Origin: an uncultured Bacilli bacterium
GTDB taxonomy: Bacteria > Bacillota_I > Bacilli_A > RF39 > UBA660
NCBI GenBank assembly: GCA_947624695.1
Contig: CANQLN010000002.1
Coordinates: 1 to 34,053, forward strand
Length of the DNA: 34,053 nt
Direction of reading: 5' to 3'
Under the pieces are notes generated by a model, which was not told where the DNA came from, ran no database searches, and saw only the letters and a list, made by a program, of their open reading frames with translations. Shown piece by piece: positions 30,812 through 34,053 of this stretch. Both the position numbers and the translations under genes were made by a program. Numbering within the stretch: the stretch's first letter is position 1; every line of letters begins with the position of its first letter.

Positions 30812-31247
30812 AGCCACAAGAAATTTGTTTATTGAAGCCGAAGCTCCTAACGATGGAATGGGTGGATATTACTATGATTCAATTAGTGGAAAGAGATTAA
30901 ATTTTATATTTAGTTATCAATTAGGCTGGGAACATTTATCAGTAAGTATGCCTAGTAGAACTCCTACATGGGATCAAATGTGTAGAATGAAAGATATTTT
31001 TTGGGGAAAAGATGAAGCGTGTGTAGAATATCACCCTAAAGAAGAAGATTATGTTAATATGCACCAGCATTGTTTACATATATGGAAGCCAACCGAAGAA
31101 CATCTACCAACACCTCCTCATATATTAGTTGGATTTAAAGATGAGGAAGAAAAACAAGCATTTTTACAAATGGCTAATATATTTGGCGTTAAAGTTAATA
31201 AATGGAATTATAACAAGAGAGATAAAGGAGGAAAATCTAATGAATAA
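30789..31247 (+). CDS. Conserved phage protein (DUF7694-like)
   Basis: A 152-residue protein starting at ATG 30789 behind TAAGGAG. The middle is very conserved-looking: LGWEHLSVSMPSRTPTWDQM, then IFWGKDEACVEYHPKEEDYV, HCLHIWKPTEEHLPTPPHIL. This is a common phage early protein of unknown function, with possible His/Glu metal ligands in EYHP and HQHC. Confidence 0.65.
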   Translation: MKPLEEIRATRNLFIEAEAPNDGMGGYYYDSISGKRLNFIFSYQLGWEHLSVSMPSRTPTWDQMCRMKDIFWGKDEACVEYHPKEEDYVNMHQHCLHIWKPTEEHLPTPPHILVGFKDEEEKQAFLQMANIFGVKVNKWNYNKRDKGGKSNE

Positions 31248-31518
31248 TAGAATAGAAGAAAGATTTAATCCACCTTTTGCTGTATTTGAAAATACAATGG
31301 GAAATTATGTTGTTCGTCCTTTGGATTGGGAGGGAATATGGAATCCTGACGGGAAGCTTATTGGAGGTAACGCAATAGTAAGTTGTCCTATGAAAGAGGA
31401 CGCTGATATGATAGCTGATACATTCAATAGATTCTTTGAACTTTTAAATGAGAATAAATCTTTAAAACAAGAAATAGATGATTTAGAAATGCAAATAGGT
31501 GATAATGATGAAAATTAG
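31240..31518 (+). CDS. Small early protein, unknown
   Basis: A 92-residue protein; ATG 31240 with AAAGGAGG is the start, not the upstream in-frame ATG inside the preceding gene. N-terminal strands (NPPFAVFENTMGNYVVRPLD) are followed by a coiled-coil end (ELLNENKSLKQEIDDLEMQI). Confidence 0.5.
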   Translation: MNNRIEERFNPPFAVFENTMGNYVVRPLDWEGIWNPDGKLIGGNAIVSCPMKEDADMIADTFNRFFELLNENKSLKQEIDDLEMQIGDNDEN

Positions 31519-31777
31519 ACTTAAAGATATAGCTAAAATTCAACGATTAGAGATGGAAATATTTGAAGAAGAAGATCAAGACTTTCCTGATAATAGAGTA
31601 ATAAGAAATAAAGAACGAGCTATTTTTAATACTTTTAATAAAATCACTATGGATTGGGATAAAAGAGCCGAAATAAGAGATTGCATTTATAAAAATATGT
31701 GGAATACCGAAGATTTATCTTATAAACCTATATGTGATGGATTAAGAGCTTTAGGATATGAGGTTATTTATGAATAA
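31508..31777 (+). CDS. Small early protein, unknown
   Basis: An 89-residue helical protein from ATG 31508 (AGGTG upstream), overlapping the previous gene by 11 nt. Acidic segment FEEEDQDFPDN, and a C-terminal DGLRALGYEVIYE. No motif recognised. Confidence 0.45.
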   Translation: MKIRLKDIAKIQRLEMEIFEEEDQDFPDNRVIRNKERAIFNTFNKITMDWDKRAEIRDCIYKNMWNTEDLSYKPICDGLRALGYEVIYE

Positions 31778-32078
31778 ATTATTTGATGATAAACCTTATA
31801 TAGATAAATCGGTTGTTACTTCATACGATAAGAAGAAATGGAGAAAGGCTTTTCAAGAATATTGTGATAGTGATGAAATTAGAAAAGAAAGTGATGACGA
31901 CGGACTAAACGCTTGTGGATATTATTATGCTTGTGATTATTGTGAGGGTAGTGATAAATCTTGTGCGTGTTCTAATGCAACTATTGAATATTTAAAAGAA
32001 AAACATATAAACATTGATTATAAAAATACTACTAAGGAATACTTAGATAAAATTTTAAGATATGGAGATGAACTTTAA
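31770..32078 (+). CDS. Small Cys-rich early protein
   Basis: A 102-residue protein from ATG 31770, overlapping the previous stop. It contains a Cys cluster (CGYYYACDYCEGSDKSCACS) that may bind a metal, flanked by charged helices. Unknown function; coupled to the following gene (TAATG). Confidence 0.5.
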   Translation: MNKLFDDKPYIDKSVVTSYDKKKWRKAFQEYCDSDEIRKESDDDGLNACGYYYACDYCEGSDKSCACSNATIEYLKEKHINIDYKNTTKEYLDKILRYGDEL

Positions 32079-32215
32079 TGAAAGCTGTAGAAGATGTAAC
32101 AAACATACTTATAAAAGTAAAAGATGGGATTTTAAAATTTTATGTGGAAAACGGATATATTTATTGTGAGAATACGATAAGTTATGAAAGAGTAGTTGTA
32201 GGAGTGTTAAAATGA
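32078..32215 (+). CDS. Small early protein (45 aa)
   Basis: A 45-codon frame from ATG 32078 that shares a base with the preceding TAA and overlaps the next gene by ATGA: KAVEDVTNILIKVKDGILKF...ENGYIYCENTI. The double overlap indicates translational coupling and supports a real gene. Unknown function. Confidence 0.55.
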   Translation: MKAVEDVTNILIKVKDGILKFYVENGYIYCENTISYERVVVGVLK

Positions 32216-32403
32216 TAACAATTAAAACCATTGAAAAAAATAATGCTGAAATAAAAGTAAAAAAAGGAACACCTCATACAACAATGTTATTAGGAATTGA
32301 AATGTTAATAGAAGCTTTAATGGAACAATGTCCTAATTTAACGATAGATACACTTTTAGAAGAATTAAAACGAATTTATGAAAGAGATAACGGAGGTAAA
32401 TAA
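32212..32403 (+). CDS. Small early protein, unknown
   Basis: A 63-residue protein with a strand segment, then two helices (MLLGIEMLIEALMEQCPNLT, IDTLLEELKRIYERDN). Overlaps both neighbours. GGAG upstream. Confidence 0.5.
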   Translation: MITIKTIEKNNAEIKVKKGTPHTTMLLGIEMLIEALMEQCPNLTIDTLLEELKRIYERDNGGK

Positions 32404-32633
32404 TGGATTCTAATGAACGAAGAATGTTAATGGTAGAAGCAAAAGATAGGTTAAATAGAATAAACGATGAAATAAGAAAATTGTTAAATACTTTAAATAT
32501 GTTAGGTTTTGATACTAAAGTAAAATTAAAAAAAATTGATTATTCGACTATCCAAGAAAAAAATAATTATGTTGAATTAGATGTTTTTTTGGAGAAAAAC
32601 ATAAGAAGCTTTTTAGAAAACGAAGATATTTAA
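32403..32633 (+). CDS. Small early protein, unknown
   Basis: A 76-residue, mostly helical protein (RMLMVEAKDRLNRINDEIRK), coupled to the previous gene by TAATG overlap, with GGAGG nearby. No motif recognised. Confidence 0.5.
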   Translation: MDSNERRMLMVEAKDRLNRINDEIRKLLNTLNMLGFDTKVKLKKIDYSTIQEKNNYVELDVFLEKNIRSFLENEDI

Positions 32634-32654
32634 AAAGGATATACTTAAAAGTTA

Positions 32655-32813
32655 ATGAAAAATGATAGGGAAAAAGAAATAAGATATTTAATGTATCTAA
32701 AAAGTGAAATTATTAAACAAGAAAAGAAAGCTCTAAAAGAATTAAAAAAGGAGCTGGAAGAATTGAATAGTCAAAAAACTTTAAAACGAAATAGAAATGG
32801 AGGGAAGAAATGA
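32655..32813 (+). CDS. Small basic helical protein (52 aa)
   Basis: A 52-codon frame from ATG 32655, ending in an ATGA overlap with the next gene. It is a single, strongly charged helix (EIIKQEKKALKELKKELEEL). The upstream site (AAAAGGA) is distant, so initiation may be weak. Confidence 0.5.
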   Translation: MKNDREKEIRYLMYLKSEIIKQEKKALKELKKELEELNSQKTLKRNRNGGKK

Positions 32814-33157
32814 AAATAACAAAACCAAAAGACAATCAATTATTGATAGAAGATGATGTCTTAAAAAAATTTGAATTAAAAGTTAAATCTAATACAGGTT
32901 TAAATAGTAGTGGATATAATGAAGTTTATCAGGGACTTATATTAGCGTATAGACTTCCTGATATGGACGCTAGTAAACAAATATTTTATGGATCTCCTAT
33001 TTCAATTATGACTTTATTTTGTAGTTGTTTAGAAAGTATAGTAGCTAATAACTTAATAAGTGAAGATAATATTGATGAAATGGTAGAAGCTGTAAAAGAA
33101 AACGCTAAAAGAAGAAAAGGAGGTAAAAAAAGTGATCGAGGAAGAAACGAAAAATGA
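32810..33157 (+). CDS. Early protein before late regulator, unknown
   Basis: A 115-residue protein with GGAGG upstream: a strand-rich start (KITKPKDNQLLIEDDVLKKF), a helical middle (SPISIMTLFCSCLESIVANN) and a basic tail. It overlaps the late regulator by 26 nt. Confidence 0.5.
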   Translation: MKITKPKDNQLLIEDDVLKKFELKVKSNTGLNSSGYNEVYQGLILAYRLPDMDASKQIFYGSPISIMTLFCSCLESIVANNLISEDNIDEMVEAVKENAKRRKGGKKSDRGRNEK

Positions 33158-33668
33158 AATAGTTAAGCAAGTTTTAAATGAATTAAAATCTAAAAAGCTA
33201 TTAAATAATCCTAAATCATCATATAGTAATACTGAGAAGATTCTATATAGTTTAAATGTCCTACCTGAGGCTGTTAAGCTTATTAAAGAAGAAATAACTA
33301 AACTAGAAGAAGAAGCTAAAGATATACCTCCAGCACCGGCTAAATCTAATACTTTAGTATTGCATGAGGGAGAAAATGTTTATAATTATGGAGATGAAAC
33401 TTTAGCTACTAGAATAAGTGAATTAAAGCAAATAGTAGTTAAGACTAATTCACAGGTTAGATTAGTAAAAGAAGCATTAAAGAAATTTGAAGATGATGAA
33501 TACTATCCTATAATTGAATCCATATATTTTGAGAGAAAGACTTATAGTGAAATAGAAGATGAGTTCGGCTGGGCTGTAGGAACTATAAGTAAACATCGTA
33601 AAAGACTAATAAATAAGTTAAAAGTTTATATATTTCCTAATACTTTTATGAATGAACTAGGAGATTAG
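33132..33668 (+). CDS. ArpU/RinA-like late transcription regulator
   Basis: A 178-residue protein starting at GTG 33132 behind GGAGGT. The N-terminal part is helical (EIVKQVLNELKSKKLLNN). The C-terminal ~60 residues form a sigma-region-4-like helix-turn-helix: YYPIIESIYFERKTYSEIED, then EFGWAVGTISKHRKRLINKL, the form of ArpU-family regulators at the end of early operons. It likely activates the late promoter just downstream, whose upstream 11-bp repeats are candidate binding sites. Confidence 0.8.
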   Translation: MIEEETKNEIVKQVLNELKSKKLLNNPKSSYSNTEKILYSLNVLPEAVKLIKEEITKLEEEAKDIPPAPAKSNTLVLHEGENVYNYGDETLATRISELKQIVVKTNSQVRLVKEALKKFEDDEYYPIIESIYFERKTYSEIEDEFGWAVGTISKHRKRLINKLKVYIFPNTFMNELGD

Positions 33669-33675
33669 TTAAAGC

Positions 33676-33700
33676 GTGAAAAACCCGTGAAAAACCCGTG
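33676..33700. repeat. Tandem 11-bp repeat, candidate activator site
   Basis: GTGAAAAACCC occurs at 33676-33686 and again at 33687-33697, followed by a third GTG. The copies are on the same helix face, abut the -35 of the late promoter and follow the late regulator gene directly. Confidence 0.65.
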
Positions 33701-33702
33701 TC

Positions 33703-33730
33703 TTTACTTGTGAAATATAAATGGTATAAT
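33703..33730 (+). promoter_or_regulatory. Late promoter
   Basis: Weak -35 TTTACT (33703-33708), 16-bp spacer, perfect TATAAT (33725-33730) with extended TGG before it. The weak -35 fits an activator-dependent promoter. Transcription would begin near 33737 and run to terminase and the structural genes. Confidence 0.75.
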
Positions 33731-33736
33731 AGAGTA

Positions 33737-34053
33737 AAATGAAATAATTATGATAGACAATGAATTGACTACATAATTATTTTTATTTTGCCTATATGAT
33801 AAGGTAGCTCTTATTATATAGAAGCGGTGACTAAAAGCAACCGTGCTTAGGGTTTTAATGTTTTTTCCGGGTAAAAGAGCTAGAGGTTGGAAATTGTCCT
33901 GTAAAATTTCCCGTTATAGGTTGATATGCGTTAATGTCAATCCAAAACATAGGGTAGTTTGCTACTATCCGTCTTATATGAGCTGACTAGGAAGATTATA
34001 TATTTATGAGGTATATAAGGATAGTTCAATTCTATCTCGGCTCGTCCTTTTTA
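33737..34053 (+). ncRNA. Large structured RNA, continuing past the window
   Basis: No gene occupies the last 385 bases, but the segment is packed with helices: TAGCTCTT/AAGAGCTA (33805-33812 with 33875-33882) enclosing a bulged AAGC-GGT/ACC-GCTT hairpin; GGAAATT/AATTTCC (33889-33895 with 33905-33911); GGTTGA/TCAATC (33919-33924 with 33937-33942); GGGTAGT/ACTATCC (33952-33958 with 33964-33970); and GAGCTGA/TCGGCTC (33980-33986 with 34037-34043) enclosing TTATATA/TATATAA (33996-34002 with 34012-34018) and GATAG/CTATC (34020-34024 with 34032-34036). Large ornate phage RNAs such as GOLLD and ROOL occur in comparable places. I cannot tell which class, if any, this is. Confidence 0.6.

Noticed and set aside
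1..34053. tRNA genes, CRISPR arrays, insertion sequences
   Set aside because: No cloverleaf, regularly spaced repeats, transposase or terminal inverted repeats were seen on either strand.
1..34053. Alternative genetic code with TGA as Trp, suggested by the very low GC
   Set aside because: Several genes end cleanly at TGA with a coupled downstream start (e.g. 6355-6357, 32213-32215), and Trp is encoded by TGG throughout.

Overview
The window reads as most of the genome of a temperate, siphovirus-like phage of a low-GC Gram-positive host (Bacillota). The evidence is very AT-rich coding, AGGAGG-type ribosome binding sites, an SPP1/HK97-style head and tail module, a TIGR01593-type holin, an M23 + CW_7 endolysin, a tyrosine integrase and divergent XRE repressors. 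It uses the standard bacterial code, and TGA is a working stop. No bacterial gene is visible. The lysis genes, an attP-like region and the integrase are contiguous, which is the order of a free or circular phage genome rather than an integrated prophage. The right end (late regulator, late promoter, structured RNA) would naturally lead into the terminase genes whose 3' end opens the window, so roughly terS and the front of terL seem to be all that is missing.

Layout. 1-9144: packaging, portal, a MuF-type head protein with a nuclease-like C-terminal domain plus a small acidic partner, scaffold, capsid, connectors, major tail protein and tail chaperones. 9180-14839: tape measure and baseplate/tail-tip proteins. 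14842-17620: a diversity-generating retroelement (DGR) with a C-type-lectin-like target gene, one variable repeat, two template-like repeats and a reverse transcriptase. 17574-19458: tail-associated protein, holin, small acidic protein and endolysin. 19487-21388 (mostly minus strand): HNH-like protein, attP region and integrase. 21405-23600: lysogeny control, with a candidate small RNA, a PH-domain protein, CI-like and Cro-like regulators, four operator-like palindromes and small early genes. 23700-33157: a dense early operon with replication and recombination genes (Phg_2220_C protein, helicase loader, annealing protein candidate, PD-(D/E)XK exonuclease, SSB, NinB-like protein, MazG-like protein) and many small unknown genes. 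33132-34053: ArpU-like late regulator, tandem repeats, a strong promoter and a large structured RNA running off the edge.

Main observations. (1) A DGR in which all 12 VR/TR1 differences fall on template adenines, plus a second, diverged template with no matching VR here. (2) No GATGC/GCATC pentamer that I can find in 34 kb, with every Asp-Ala pair I located written GAC-GCN; this looks like evasion of an SfaNI-type restriction system. (3) A terminator-ended small RNA beside the integrase with 16 nt of perfect complementarity to the leader just before the ribosome binding site of an early gene. (4) A head-linked toxin/immunity-like pair. (5) Two -1 frameshift sites: A9 at the capsid 3' end, and TTTTTTC in the tail chaperone. 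(6) A multi-helix RNA under the late promoter, plus another structured RNA upstream of the scaffold gene.
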